64,000 nucleotides of DNA. Origin: Marmoricola sp. URHB0036 (lineage in GTDB: Bacteria; Actinomycetota; Actinomycetes; Propionibacteriales; Nocardioidaceae). The notes beneath the pieces were generated by a model. That model made no database searches. It was given only the letters and a program-made list of their open reading frames with translations, and was not told where the DNA came from. The translations under genes were made by a program, and so were the position numbers. Shown here one piece after another: positions 9,302 through 18,065 of this stretch (position 1 is the stretch's first letter; every line of letters begins with the position of its first letter). The stretch is from assembly GCF_000426045.1 (NCBI RefSeq), contig NZ_AUEP01000005.1, positions 62,001 through 126,000 of the forward strand, given 5' to 3'.

Positions 9302-9763
9302 TCAGGACTCGAGCTTGTGGACGCGCAGCACGTAGGCCGTCGCGCCCTTGATCTGGACCACGTCGACGACCTCGCCGGCCTCGATGCGGTCATCTTCGTC
9401 GTAGGGCTCGGCCGTCCACTCCTCGCCGCCGATCTTCACCCGACCCGGCGTGCCGTGGGCCATCTCGCGCAGCACCCTCGCACGCTGCCCGATCAGCGCC
9501 TCGGCTCCGGTGCGCAAGGTGGGCCCACTGTGCAGGCGGCGTACGACGTTGGGCCGGATCACGGCCAGCAACGCCACCGCCGTGATCAGTGCGAGCACGA
9601 TCTGCAGGGCAACCGGCCCGCCGAGAAGCGCGGTGAGGGCGCCGACAACGGCACCGCCGGCCAGCATGATCAGGAAGAGGTCGAGACTGACCAGCTCCAG
9701 CGCACCGAAGGCGACGGCCAGCCCGAGCCAGCCGACCCACAGGTGATCGCTGAGCCAGTCCAT
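9302..9763 (-). CDS. NfeD-like membrane protein
   Basis: A 153-residue protein with an N-terminal membrane region (about residues 8-70, several hydrophobic helices with GGAVVGALTALLGG) followed by the C-terminal OB-fold NfeD domain (LIGQRARVLREM, GRVKIGGEEWTA and VVDVVQIKGATAYV). Short NfeD proteins are the usual genetic partners of SPFH proteins, and this gene sits 36 bases upstream of one in the same orientation. It probably assists assembly of the SPFH oligomer. Confidence 0.9.
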   Translation of the reverse strand: MDWLSDHLWVGWLGLAVAFGALELVSLDLFLIMLAGGAVVGALTALLGGPVALQIVLALITAVALLAVIRPNVVRRLHSGPTLRTGAEALIGQRARVLREMAHGTPGRVKIGGEEWTAEPYDEDDRIEAGEVVDVVQIKGATAYVLRVHKLES

Positions 9764-9802
9764 GTCTCGACCCTATCCAAGAGTTCGCAATTCGAACCGC
9801 GA

Positions 9803-10600
9803 TCAGGCGTGCCGACGCGCCAGCCGTCGAGCGCTGTAGCGGCCGTCCTCCTCGTGCAGGGTCAGTCGCATGCCGAAGGTCGCGGACAGCTGCTCGGCGT
9901 TCATCACGTGCGGGATCGGCCCGGCGGCCATGACCCGGCCCTCGCGCAGCAGCAACGCGTGCGTGAAGCCGGGCGGGATCTCCTCGACGTGGTGGGAGAC
10001 GAGGATGGTGGCGGGCGAGTACTCGTCGAGCGCGATCGCCGACAGCGTCGAGACGAGGTCCTCCCGACCGCCGAGGTCGAGCCCGGCCGCCGGCTCGTCG
10101 AGGATCAGCAGCTCGGGGTCGGTCATCAGTGCCCGGGCGATCTGGACCCGCTTGCGCTCCCCCTCGCTGAGGGTGCCGAAGGTGCGGTCGAGCAGGGCAC
10201 CGGCACCGACCTCGCGGAGCAGGGCAGCGGCTCGCTCGTGGTCGAGCTCGTCGTACCGCTCACGCCAGCGGCCGACCACGCCGTACGACGCCGACACCAC
10301 CACGTCGCGGACGATCTCGTGCCTCGGGATGCGCTCCGCCACCGCGGCACTGGTCCAGCCGATGCGCGGCCGCAGCTCGAAGACGTCGACCGTGCCGACG
10401 ACCTCGCCGAGGATGCCGACGACTCCGGAGGTGGGGTGGATCTGCGCCGAGCACAGCTGCATGAGCGTCGTCTTGCCGGCGCCGTTGGGGCCGAGGATGA
10501 CCCACCGCTCGTCCTCCTCGACGGCCCAGTCGACGCCGTCCAGCAGGGTGGCAGTCCCTCGCTTGACGGTGACGTCGGCGAGCTCGAGCACGGCATTCAC
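9803..10600 (-). CDS. ABC transporter ATP-binding protein
   Basis: A 265-residue ATPase with Walker A GPNGAGKTTL near residue 37, signature motif TLSEGERKRVQIARAL, Walker B LLILDEPAAGLDLG and switch His in VSHHVEEIP. The sequence resembles ModF/YlmA-like cytosolic ATPases that have no cognate permease, and no permease gene is adjacent. The start is GTG at 10600. A short hairpin (GTTCG-5-CGAAC, 9783-9797) follows the gene and may help to end it. Confidence 0.85.
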   Translation of the reverse strand: MNAVLELADVTVKRGTATLLDGVDWAVEEDERWVILGPNGAGKTTLMQLCSAQIHPTSGVVGILGEVVGTVDVFELRPRIGWTSAAVAERIPRHEIVRDVVVSASYGVVGRWRERYDELDHERAAALLREVGAGALLDRTFGTLSEGERKRVQIARALMTDPELLILDEPAAGLDLGGREDLVSTLSAIALDEYSPATILVSHHVEEIPPGFTHALLLREGRVMAAGPIPHVMNAEQLSATFGMRLTLHEEDGRYSARRLARRHA

Positions 10601-10716
10601 GACAGGGACCTCAGCGGCACATTCGGGATCAGGTGGAGTCGGACGTCAACCTACCCGGCCGCCTGCGCCGTCCCGCAGCGTGCTCCTCCCTGGCCGTCCG
10701 GATCTAGGCTGCCGCT

Positions 10717-11418
10717 GTGAGCACGCTGCCCATCGCCGCCGTCCTGGCCACCTGGCTGGACGCGTTCCGGTCCGGCGACGTCGGACCGGACGACCTGGCC
10801 GACGCCGTCCGGGGCGACGACCCCCGGCACCTGGTCAGTGGCGTCGATGACGATCGCATCCTCGAGCTGCACGAGCTGCCGGCCCTCCTGGACGGCCCGA
10901 TCTCGCTCGCCCTCCCCGCGCCGGGCGACCTGCTGGGGCTGGGCGGTCCCGAGGAGCTCAACCTCGCCGCGCTGGACGCCGGGCAGGCGGTGGTCGTCGG
11001 CAAGGTGGGTCTCGTCCCCGTCGAGGACGCACGCACGATCGTGTGGACCGCGTTCCCCGCAGAGCCGGCCCCGTGGGTCGACGAGCGCGAGACGTCCATC
11101 GAGCTGCGAACCACGCTGGCGGAGGTGACCCGCCGGCTGGTCGACCTCGACGTCGCCTCCTGGCAGCCGGACATCCCCGACCTGTTGATGAACCTGCGCC
11201 ACCGGCCACCACTCCCCCTGCCGCGCGGGTACGACGCACGGCGGATCGAGACCCTGGACCGTGCCCTGCTCTGTCTCGAGGTCGTCGCACTGGCTCGTTC
11301 GGGCGAGGGCGGCGCCGTGTCGTCGTACGAGATGCAGCAGCGGGCCGGTGCACTCGGTGAGCTCGACCGGGCGGCGCGGAGGGCTGTCGTCGGAGCCTGC
11401 TCGGGTCGCGCGGGCTGA
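10717..11418 (+). CDS. Hypothetical protein, actinobacterial
   Basis: A 233-residue soluble, acidic protein that I do not recognise. It has no signal peptide or membrane helix. The sequence is Leu/Ala/Asp-rich with a conserved-looking core (LALPAPGDLLGLGGPEELNLAALDAG as two adjacent stretches) and a C-terminal helical region. The coding bias matches its neighbours, so it is a real gene. It precedes serB by 28 bases in the same direction, which suggests cotranscription but does not reveal a role. The start is GTG at 10717. Confidence 0.7.
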   Translation: MSTLPIAAVLATWLDAFRSGDVGPDDLADAVRGDDPRHLVSGVDDDRILELHELPALLDGPISLALPAPGDLLGLGGPEELNLAALDAGQAVVVGKVGLVPVEDARTIVWTAFPAEPAPWVDERETSIELRTTLAEVTRRLVDLDVASWQPDIPDLLMNLRHRPPLPLPRGYDARRIETLDRALLCLEVVALARSGEGGAVSSYEMQQRAGALGELDRAARRAVVGACSGRAG

Positions 11419-11446
11419 GGAGCTCGAGGCCGGTTAACCTCGTGCC

Positions 11447-12673
11447 GTGCTGGACGAGAGCGACGGCGAGCAGCCGCGGACCCTGTTGATCACGCTGACC
11501 GGCAAGGACCGGCCGGGCGTCACCTCGATGGTCTTCGACACGCTGGCCCGCTTCGGCGTCGAGGTCATGGACATCGAGCAGATCGTGCTGCGCCGCCGGC
11601 TGATCCTCGGACTCCTGGTGAGCTCGCCGCGCGACTGGAAGCCGCTGCGTGCCGAGATGGAGCGGGTGGCCACCGAGCTGGGGATGACCCTCGAGCTCGA
11701 CCGCGGATCCGGCGACAACCGACCCCGCCCCGAGGGACGCAGCCACGTCACCGTGCTGGGTACGCCGCTGAAGGCACCCGCGGTCGCGGCCATCGCCGGC
11801 CGGATCGCGGACACCGGGGCGAACATCGACCGCATCGAGCGGATGGCCCGCTACCCGATCACGGCGATCGACCTGCACGTCTCAGGTGTCGACCCCGACA
11901 AGCTGCGCGACATCCTGGCCCGCGAGGCCGCCGAGCAGGGCGTGGACATCGCCGTACAGGCCGCGAACCTGCTGCGTCGCGGCATGCGCCTCATCGTGAT
12001 GGACGTCGACTCGACGCTCATCCAGGGCGAGGTCATCGAGATGCTCGCGGCCCACGCCGGATGTGAGGCCGAGGTCCGCCGCGTCACCGAGAGTGCGATG
12101 CGCGGGGAGATCGACTTCACCCAGAGCCTGCACGACCGGGTCGCCCTGCTGGCCGGGCTCGACGAGTCCGCCCTCGACCGGGTGTACGACGACCTCGACC
12201 TCGCCCCCGGCGCGCGTACGACGGTGCGCGTGCTCAAGCGGCTCGGCTACCGGTTCGCGATGGTCAGCGGTGGCTTCTCCCAGCTCACCGACCGGCTCGC
12301 CGAGGACCTCGGCATCGACTTCTCGGTGGCCAACCAGCTCGAGATCGTCGACGGCAAGCTCACCGGTCGGGTGGTCGGCCCGGTCGTCGACCGGGCGGCC
12401 AAGGCCGACGCGCTCCGGACCTTCGCCGAGCGCAGCGGCGTACCCGAGCACGCCACGATCGCGATCGGCGACGGCGCCAACGACCTCGACATGCTCAACG
12501 CCGCCGGCCTCGGCATCGCCTTCAACGCCAAGCCGGTCGTCCAGGAGGCGGCGCACGCGTCGGTCAACGTGCCCTACATGGACGCGATCCTCTACCTGCT
12601 CGGGATCAGCCGGGAGGAGGTCGTCGCGGCCGACGCCGAAGAGGGCGTCACCACTCCCGAGCCGCCTGTCTGA
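11447..12673 (+). CDS. serB: Phosphoserine phosphatase with N-terminal ACT domains
   Basis: A 408-residue HAD-family enzyme catalysing the last step of serine synthesis. The N-terminal half (about 1-170) carries ACT-type regulatory regions (LLITLTGKDRPGVTSMVFDTL and HVTVLGTPLKAPAVAAIAG), as in mycobacterial SerB2. The catalytic half shows motif I MDVDSTLIQGEV (nucleophile Asp near residue 187), motif II MVSGGF, and motifs III/IV with Lys in RAAKADAL and GDGANDLDML. Serine feedback through the ACT domains is likely from family knowledge. The GTG start at 11447 fits the family N-terminus. Confidence 0.96.
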   Translation: MLDESDGEQPRTLLITLTGKDRPGVTSMVFDTLARFGVEVMDIEQIVLRRRLILGLLVSSPRDWKPLRAEMERVATELGMTLELDRGSGDNRPRPEGRSHVTVLGTPLKAPAVAAIAGRIADTGANIDRIERMARYPITAIDLHVSGVDPDKLRDILAREAAEQGVDIAVQAANLLRRGMRLIVMDVDSTLIQGEVIEMLAAHAGCEAEVRRVTESAMRGEIDFTQSLHDRVALLAGLDESALDRVYDDLDLAPGARTTVRVLKRLGYRFAMVSGGFSQLTDRLAEDLGIDFSVANQLEIVDGKLTGRVVGPVVDRAAKADALRTFAERSGVPEHATIAIGDGANDLDMLNAAGLGIAFNAKPVVQEAAHASVNVPYMDAILYLLGISREEVVAADAEEGVTTPEPPV

Positions 12674-12857
12674 GGTTGGCTGGTGAGGGCTGTCCGGGCA
12701 CCCGAACGAGGGTCCTGGTGTGGCAATGACGGCTCGGATCGCGGCGAAGCGGTCAGGATTGGGGATCCGTCGCGAGCTGCGATGACATCGTGGCCCGGGT
12801 GATGGCGATCGCCTACGTGGCGGTGTGGGTGGTCGCCTTCGGGATAGGTCAGCGGCG
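12674..12857. other. Convergent intergenic gap, no gene seen
   Basis: This 184-base gap separates serB from the convergent sixA. It has short GC-rich inverted repeats but no strong hairpin, RNA gene or convincing reading frame. Confidence 0.5.
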
Positions 12858-13409
12858 TCATCCCGGCCCGGGGTAGAAGCCGACCAGCCGAGCGCTGGCG
12901 GCGTCGAGCTCGGCCCAGGGCACCTGTACGTCGAGCACGGCCATCGCCGAGGTCGGGAAGCCGGCGCTCATCGCGCGAAAGGCTTCGGGGTCGGCGTCGC
13001 CGTCGTCGAGCAGGTGGGCCAGCGAGGCCGCGGTCGGGTTGTGCCCGACGTACAGCACCACCTCGGCGTCCTCGGGCGCGGTGCGCAGGATGTCCAGGGC
13101 GCTGTCGGGTCCGGCGGTGTAGATGGCGTCGTCGATCACCGGGTCGACCCGGGTCCCAGTGGTCGTCACCAGCATGTCCCAGGTGTCCTGGGTGCGCAGG
13201 GCGGAGGACACGAAGGCGTGTGTCGGGACCAGCCCCTCCTCGGCCAGCCACTGGCCGGCACCCTGGACCTCACGAATGCCCCGATCGGTGAGCCGGCGGC
13301 GGTGGTCCTCCGGGGCGAACGACTCCGCCTTGCCATGGCGCATGACCACGAGCAGGCGTCGGCGCACCGAGGCAGCACCCGAGGACGAATCGGGCAAAGG
13401 TGGGCTCAC
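12858..13409 (-). CDS. sixA: SixA-type histidine phosphatase
   Basis: A 183-residue member of the histidine phosphatase superfamily. The catalytic RHG motif is in LLVVMRHGKAES near residue 22, a supporting Arg is in SSALRTQDTW, and the second catalytic His is in VVLYVGHNPT. E. coli SixA dephosphorylates His phosphotransfer domains; the partner here is unknown. The GTG at 13409 was taken as the start; an open frame continues upstream but overlaps the divergent cyanophycinase gene. The two genes are transcribed away from each other with only 34 bases between. Confidence 0.85.
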   Translation of the reverse strand: MSPPLPDSSSGAASVRRRLLVVMRHGKAESFAPEDHRRRLTDRGIREVQGAGQWLAEEGLVPTHAFVSSALRTQDTWDMLVTTTGTRVDPVIDDAIYTAGPDSALDILRTAPEDAEVVLYVGHNPTAASLAHLLDDGDADPEAFRAMSAGFPTSAMAVLDVQVPWAELDAASARLVGFYPGPG

Positions 13410-13443
13410 GTCAGTCAATCTCCCACCCCTTAGGCTTCCTGTC

Positions 13444-14424
13444 ATGCCAATGGGAGCCCACGGTCCAGCCCGGAGCGGTGTCGGCGACCTGCTCGTCATC
13501 GGAGGAGCCGAGGACAAGCTCGGGAAGCGCACCGTGCTGGCCGAGTTCGTGAAGCGCGCGGGCGGCCCGGACGCGCGCATCGCCGTGGTCCCGACGGCCT
13601 CCTCGCTCGGCCCCGAGATCGTCGACGTCTACGCCGCGCTGTTCCACAAGCTCGGGGCGGCCGAGGTGTACGGCGTCCGGCCCGAGGACCGCAGCCAGGC
13701 CTCCTCCCCCGACGTCGTGCGCCAGCTCGACGGAGCCACCGGCATCTTCATGACCGGTGGCAACCAGCTCAAGCTGTCCACGGTCATCGCCGGTACGCCG
13801 TTCGGGGACGCCATCGTCGAGGCACGGTCCCGCGGTGCGGTCGTCGGGGGTACGTCGGCCGGGGCGAGCATCCAGTCCTCGCACATGGTCGCCTTCGGAC
13901 CGGGTGGATCCACCCCCAAGCAGCGGATGACCCAGGTCGCCGCCGGTCTCGGACTCGTGCAGAACTGCGTCATCGACCAGCACTTCGCCCAGCGCAACCG
14001 CTACGGCCGGTTGCTGATGATCGTCGCCCAGAGCCCCCAGCTGCTCGGCATGGGCGTCGACGAGGACACCGGAGCCGTCATCTCCTGCGCCGGGGACCGC
14101 GAGATGCTGCGCGTGGTGGGCCGCGGATCGGTCACCCTGTTCGACGGCAGCCACATGGTCACCAACGCCCACGAGGCCAGGGAACGTCGTCCGATCCTGG
14201 CGTCGGGTGTCGTGCTGCACGTGCTGCCACCGGGTGCGGAGTTCGACCTGACCTCGCGAACCCTGGTCCCGCCGAGGCGCGAGGTGGACCCCGCGGAGGC
14301 CGACGAATTGGCCATGGCCAACCGTGATCTGCGCAAGATGGCACGAGACATTGCGGCCGGGGACGTCTCGCCCTCGGTACTGCGCCGCCGCATCGCCCGA
14401 CGAAGCAGAGGAGCATCGGAGTGA
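13444..14424 (+). CDS. cphB: Cyanophycinase
   Basis: A 326-residue peptidase of family S51. The nucleophile Ser is in GGTSAGASIQ (about residue 140), with upstream motifs DLLVIGGAEDK, MTGGNQLKLS and DQHFAQRNRYGRLL that match cyanophycinase. It degrades multi-L-arginyl-poly-aspartate to beta-Asp-Arg dipeptides. No signal peptide is seen, so it acts inside the cell. Its stop codon overlaps the GTG start of cphA by GTGA, giving a tight operon of degradation and synthesis enzymes. The ATG at 13444 was chosen; a second ATG follows two codons later. Confidence 0.94.
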   Translation: MPMGAHGPARSGVGDLLVIGGAEDKLGKRTVLAEFVKRAGGPDARIAVVPTASSLGPEIVDVYAALFHKLGAAEVYGVRPEDRSQASSPDVVRQLDGATGIFMTGGNQLKLSTVIAGTPFGDAIVEARSRGAVVGGTSAGASIQSSHMVAFGPGGSTPKQRMTQVAAGLGLVQNCVIDQHFAQRNRYGRLLMIVAQSPQLLGMGVDEDTGAVISCAGDREMLRVVGRGSVTLFDGSHMVTNAHEARERRPILASGVVLHVLPPGAEFDLTSRTLVPPRREVDPAEADELAMANRDLRKMARDIAAGDVSPSVLRRRIARRSRGASE

Positions 14425-17249
14425 CCGACAGCGTCCAGGACAGCCGGGACCCCCGCGCCACCTCGGTGAGCTCGGGAGGCCGCCCGACCGCCGACCTCAC
14501 GATCATCGAGACGCGGGTCTACCGCGGTGCCAATGTCTGGTCCTACGACAAGGCGATCCACCTGGTGGTCGACCTCGGGGTCCTCGAGGACTTCCCCACC
14601 AACACCATCCCGGGCTTCACCGAGCACCTGCTCGAGGCGCTGCCGGGGTTGCGCGAGCACTCCTGCTCACGCGGTCGTCGCGGTGGGTTCGTCGAGCGGC
14701 TCAACGAGGGCACCTGGCTCGGCCACGTCGCGGAGCACGTCGCGCTGGCGCTCCAGCAGGTCGTCGGGCACGACATCCGTCGCGGCAAGACGCGCGCTGT
14801 CAAGGGCCAGAAGGGTCGCTACAACATCATCTACGGGTACGTCGACGAGCAGGTCGGTCTCGAGGCCGGGCGGCTCGCCGTACGCCTGGTGAACCATCTC
14901 GTCGAGGCCGACCCCGACCTCGACTTCGAGCAGGAGCTCGACGACTTCATCCTCCGGGCCCAGCGCACGGCGTTCGGCCCCTCCACGCAGGCGATCATCG
15001 ACGAAGCCGTCTCGCGCGACATCCCGTGGATCCGGCTCAACAAGCACTCGCTCGTCCAGCTCGGCCAGGGCGTGCACGCCAAGCGGATCCGGGCGACGAT
15101 GACCTCCGAGACCAGCTCGATCGCGGTCGACATCGCCTCCGACAAGGACCTCACCACCCGCCTGCTCGGAGCGGCCGGCCTCCCGGTGCCCAAGCAGGAC
15201 TCCGTGCGTACGGCGGAGCAGGCAGCCAGCGTCGCCAAGCGCATCGGCTTCCCGGTCGTCATCAAGCCGCTGGACGGCAACCACGGCCGCGGGGTGTGCC
15301 TGGACCTGCAGAGCAAGCAGGACGTGCTCGATGCGTTCCCGATCGCCAAGGAGCAGTCGCGCCGTGGTTGGGTGATCGTCGAGTCGTTCATCACCGGCAA
15401 GGACTACCGGTGCCTGATCATCGACGGGAAGATGGCCGCCATCGCGGAGCGGGTGCCGGCCCATGTCATCGGTGACGGCAGCAGCACCGTGCAGGCGCTC
15501 GTCGACCTCACCAACGCCGACCCACGACGCGGTGTCGGTCACGAGAAGATCCTGACCCGCATCAAGGTCGACGCAGCCGCCGTCGAGGTGCTCGCCGACC
15601 AGGGACACACGCTCGACTCGGTGCCGGCCGAGGGCGAGATGGTCAAGCTCGCACTCACCGGCAACATGTCGACCGGCGGCATCTCGATCGACCGCACCTT
15701 CGAGGCCCACCCCGAGAACGCCGAGATCGCCGAGGAGGCGGCCCGGATGGTCGGCCTCGACATCGCCGGCATCGACTTCATCTGCCCCGACATCACCCAG
15801 CCGGTCCGTGAGACCGGCGGCGCGATCTGCGAGGTCAACGCCGCGCCCGGCTTCCGGATGCACACCCACCCGACCATCGGTGAGCCGCAGTTCATCTCCA
15901 AGCCGGTCGTGGACATGCTCTTCCCACCCGGTGCACCGAGCCGGATCCCGATCGTGGCCGTCACCGGTACCAACGGCAAGACCACCACCAGCCGGATGAT
16001 CAGCCACATCTTCAAGGGCATGGGACGCAAGGTCGGCATGACCTCCACCGACGGCGTGGTCATCGACGAACGGCTGCTGATCCGGGCCGACGCCTCCGGT
16101 CCGCGCAGCGCGCGGATGGTGCTCCAGAACCCCCGTGTCGACTTCGCCGTCTTCGAGGTGGCCCGTGGCGGCATCCTGCGTGAGGGTCTCGGCTACGAGC
16201 GCAACGACGTGGCCGTGGTGCTCAACGTGCAGCCCGACCACCTCGGCCTGCGCGGCATCGACACCGTCGAGCAGCTGGCCGACGTCAAGGCGGTCCTGGT
16301 CGAGGCGGTCCCCCGCGACGGCCACGCGGTGCTGAACGCCGACGATCCCCTGGTCCGCGAGATGCGACGACGCTGCTCGGGCCAGGTGGTGTGGTTCTCG
16401 ATGGCCGAGCCCGGCTCCGAGGAGCGCGACATGATCGACGCGCACTGCCGTCGTGGCGGCAAGGCACTGGTGCTCCAGCCGACCGAGCGCGGCGAGATGA
16501 TCGTCGTACGCCACGGAGCCCGCGACATGCAGCTGGCCTTCACCCACCTGCTGCCGGCGACCTTCTCCGGCCGGGCGCGGATGAACGTGCAGAACTCACT
16601 CGCAGCCGCGGCCGCGGCGTTCGCCATCGGGGCGCCGCTGCACGACATCCGCCAGGGACTGCGCACCTTCTCGACCAACTACTACCTCTCCCCCGGCCGC
16701 CTCAACGAGATCGAGGTCAACGGGGTCAACGTGATCGTCGACTACTGCCACAACGCACCCGGCATGCGGGCCCTCGGCGACTTCGTGGACCGCATCGGCG
16801 ACAGCCTCGACTCCGGCAGCGAGCTCGGCAAGCCGTCCCGCATCGGCGTCATCGCTACGGCAGGTGATCGACGCGACGAGGACATGCGCGAGCTGGGCGA
16901 GGCAGCGGCGGAGCACTTCGACGTGGTGATCGTGCGCGAGGACGTCAGCCTGCGCCGTCGCAAGCGCGGTGAGACGGCGACGCTGGTCGCCGAGGGCGTA
17001 CGCCGGGCCATGGACAAGGGCGTGCGGTGCAAGCAGCTCGAGGTGATCCACGACGAGATCGCGGCTGTGCACCACGCGATGAGCCGCGCCAACCGCGGCG
17101 ACCTGCTCGTGGTCTGCGTCGACCAGCACCCGCTGGTGATGTCGGAGCTGGAGAACTGGTCGCCGATGGCCCAGGCCGGTGCCACCGCAGGCAGCGACGA
17201 CGCCCCGGTGGCCGACCCGGACTACACGCCGCCCTCGACGGAGGCCTGA
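14421..17249 (+). CDS. cphA: Cyanophycin synthetase (CphA1 type)
   Basis: A 942-residue enzyme with the full CphA1 layout: N-terminal domain (about 1-165, with RVYRGANVWSYDKAIHL), ATP-grasp domain (about 210-480, with FPVVIKPLDGNHGRGV and ICEVNAAPGFRMH), and Mur ligase-like domain (about 500-900, with P-loop VAVTGTNGKTTTSRM at residues 512-526 and DYCHNAPGMRAL). It adds Asp and then Arg to a growing poly-aspartate backbone using two ATPs. Length and motif set match bacterial CphA1, and all visible active-site motifs are intact. It is translationally coupled to cyanophycinase. Confidence 0.96.
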   Translation: MTDSVQDSRDPRATSVSSGGRPTADLTIIETRVYRGANVWSYDKAIHLVVDLGVLEDFPTNTIPGFTEHLLEALPGLREHSCSRGRRGGFVERLNEGTWLGHVAEHVALALQQVVGHDIRRGKTRAVKGQKGRYNIIYGYVDEQVGLEAGRLAVRLVNHLVEADPDLDFEQELDDFILRAQRTAFGPSTQAIIDEAVSRDIPWIRLNKHSLVQLGQGVHAKRIRATMTSETSSIAVDIASDKDLTTRLLGAAGLPVPKQDSVRTAEQAASVAKRIGFPVVIKPLDGNHGRGVCLDLQSKQDVLDAFPIAKEQSRRGWVIVESFITGKDYRCLIIDGKMAAIAERVPAHVIGDGSSTVQALVDLTNADPRRGVGHEKILTRIKVDAAAVEVLADQGHTLDSVPAEGEMVKLALTGNMSTGGISIDRTFEAHPENAEIAEEAARMVGLDIAGIDFICPDITQPVRETGGAICEVNAAPGFRMHTHPTIGEPQFISKPVVDMLFPPGAPSRIPIVAVTGTNGKTTTSRMISHIFKGMGRKVGMTSTDGVVIDERLLIRADASGPRSARMVLQNPRVDFAVFEVARGGILREGLGYERNDVAVVLNVQPDHLGLRGIDTVEQLADVKAVLVEAVPRDGHAVLNADDPLVREMRRRCSGQVVWFSMAEPGSEERDMIDAHCRRGGKALVLQPTERGEMIVVRHGARDMQLAFTHLLPATFSGRARMNVQNSLAAAAAAFAIGAPLHDIRQGLRTFSTNYYLSPGRLNEIEVNGVNVIVDYCHNAPGMRALGDFVDRIGDSLDSGSELGKPSRIGVIATAGDRRDEDMRELGEAAAEHFDVVIVREDVSLRRRKRGETATLVAEGVRRAMDKGVRCKQLEVIHDEIAAVHHAMSRANRGDLLVVCVDQHPLVMSELENWSPMAQAGATAGSDDAPVADPDYTPPSTEA

Positions 17250-17252
17250 CCG

Positions 17253-18065
17253 CTACGACTCGCTGACGGCCTTCCGGGCGGTCTTCCTGGCCGTCTTCTT
17301 GGCCGGGGCCTTCTCGGCGGGAGTCTCGGCTCCGGTGCGCCGGCGCTTGAGCCGGACCCAGAGCTGGCCGCGACCGCTCGCGCCGGTGACGGTCTTGGTC
17401 TCCAGGAACGGCTGTCCCTTGACCAGGTCACCGAGCTTGGCGAAGCCGTAGTTGCGGGAGTCGAAGGACGGGTCGGTCCGGTTCAGGTGGTTGCCCAGGG
17501 CGCCCAGCGAGGTCCAGTCGTCGTCGTCGGAGTCGACCTTGTTCAGCGCCTTGGTGAGCACGCTCTGGATCGGGCGCGGCTGGTCGTCCTTGGACGGTTC
17601 GGTCGCCTGGCCGGGCGTTGCACTGTCGCCCTGCAGCACCTCGAGGAACACGAACCTCTCGCACGCCTCGACGAACGCCTTCGGCGTCTTGCGCTGCCCC
17701 ACGCCGATCACCCGCTTGCCGGACTCGCGCAGCCGCGTCGCCAGCGGCGTGAAGTCACTGTCGCTGGAGACGATCGCGAACCCCTCCACGTTGCCCGAGT
17801 AGAGGAGGTCCATCGCATCGATGATCAGCGCCGAGTCGGTCGCGTTCTTGCCCGAGGTGTAGGCGAACTGCTGCTGCGGGGAGATCGCGTTGGCCAGGAG
17901 GTGTTCCTTCCAGCCGGAGAGGTGGGTGTTGGTCCAGTCGCCGTACGCACGCTTGACCGTCAGGGTGCCGTAGCCCGCGAGCTCCTCGAACATCTCCTTG
18001 ATCAGCTTCGGCGAGGTGTTGTCCGCGTCGATCAGGACAGCGAGTCGGCTGTTGTCATCGGTCAT
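17253..18065 (-). CDS. NYN domain protein with C-terminal OST-HTH/LOTUS domain
   Basis: A 270-residue protein. The NYN (PIN-like) nuclease fold occupies about residues 8-160, with the acidic metal-site residues in LAVLIDADN, ATDSALIIDAMDLLYSG and IVSSDSDFTPLA. A LOTUS/OST-HTH-like domain follows (about 185-250, IQSVLTKALNKV to FAKLGDLVKG), then a Lys/Ala-rich basic tail (KAPAKKTARKTARKA). The combination suggests an RNA-binding nuclease; that role is inferred. Its ATG at 18065 overlaps the stop of the exporter gene by ATGA. It converges on cphA with three bases between. Confidence 0.85.
   Translation of the reverse strand: MTDDNSRLAVLIDADNTSPKLIKEMFEELAGYGTLTVKRAYGDWTNTHLSGWKEHLLANAISPQQQFAYTSGKNATDSALIIDAMDLLYSGNVEGFAIVSSDSDFTPLATRLRESGKRVIGVGQRKTPKAFVEACERFVFLEVLQGDSATPGQATEPSKDDQPRPIQSVLTKALNKVDSDDDDWTSLGALGNHLNRTDPSFDSRNYGFAKLGDLVKGQPFLETKTVTGASGRGQLWVRLKRRRTGAETPAEKAPAKKTARKTARKAVSES

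Noticed and set aside
12674-12857. Possible small membrane peptide (start near 12802) between serB and sixA
   Set aside because: The frame codes for only about 24 residues, runs into the sixA stop region and has no ribosome site.
14667-16547. 626-residue leftward open frame opposite cphA
   Set aside because: It has His/Asp/Val-rich composition without domains and lies fully within the intact cyanophycin synthetase gene.
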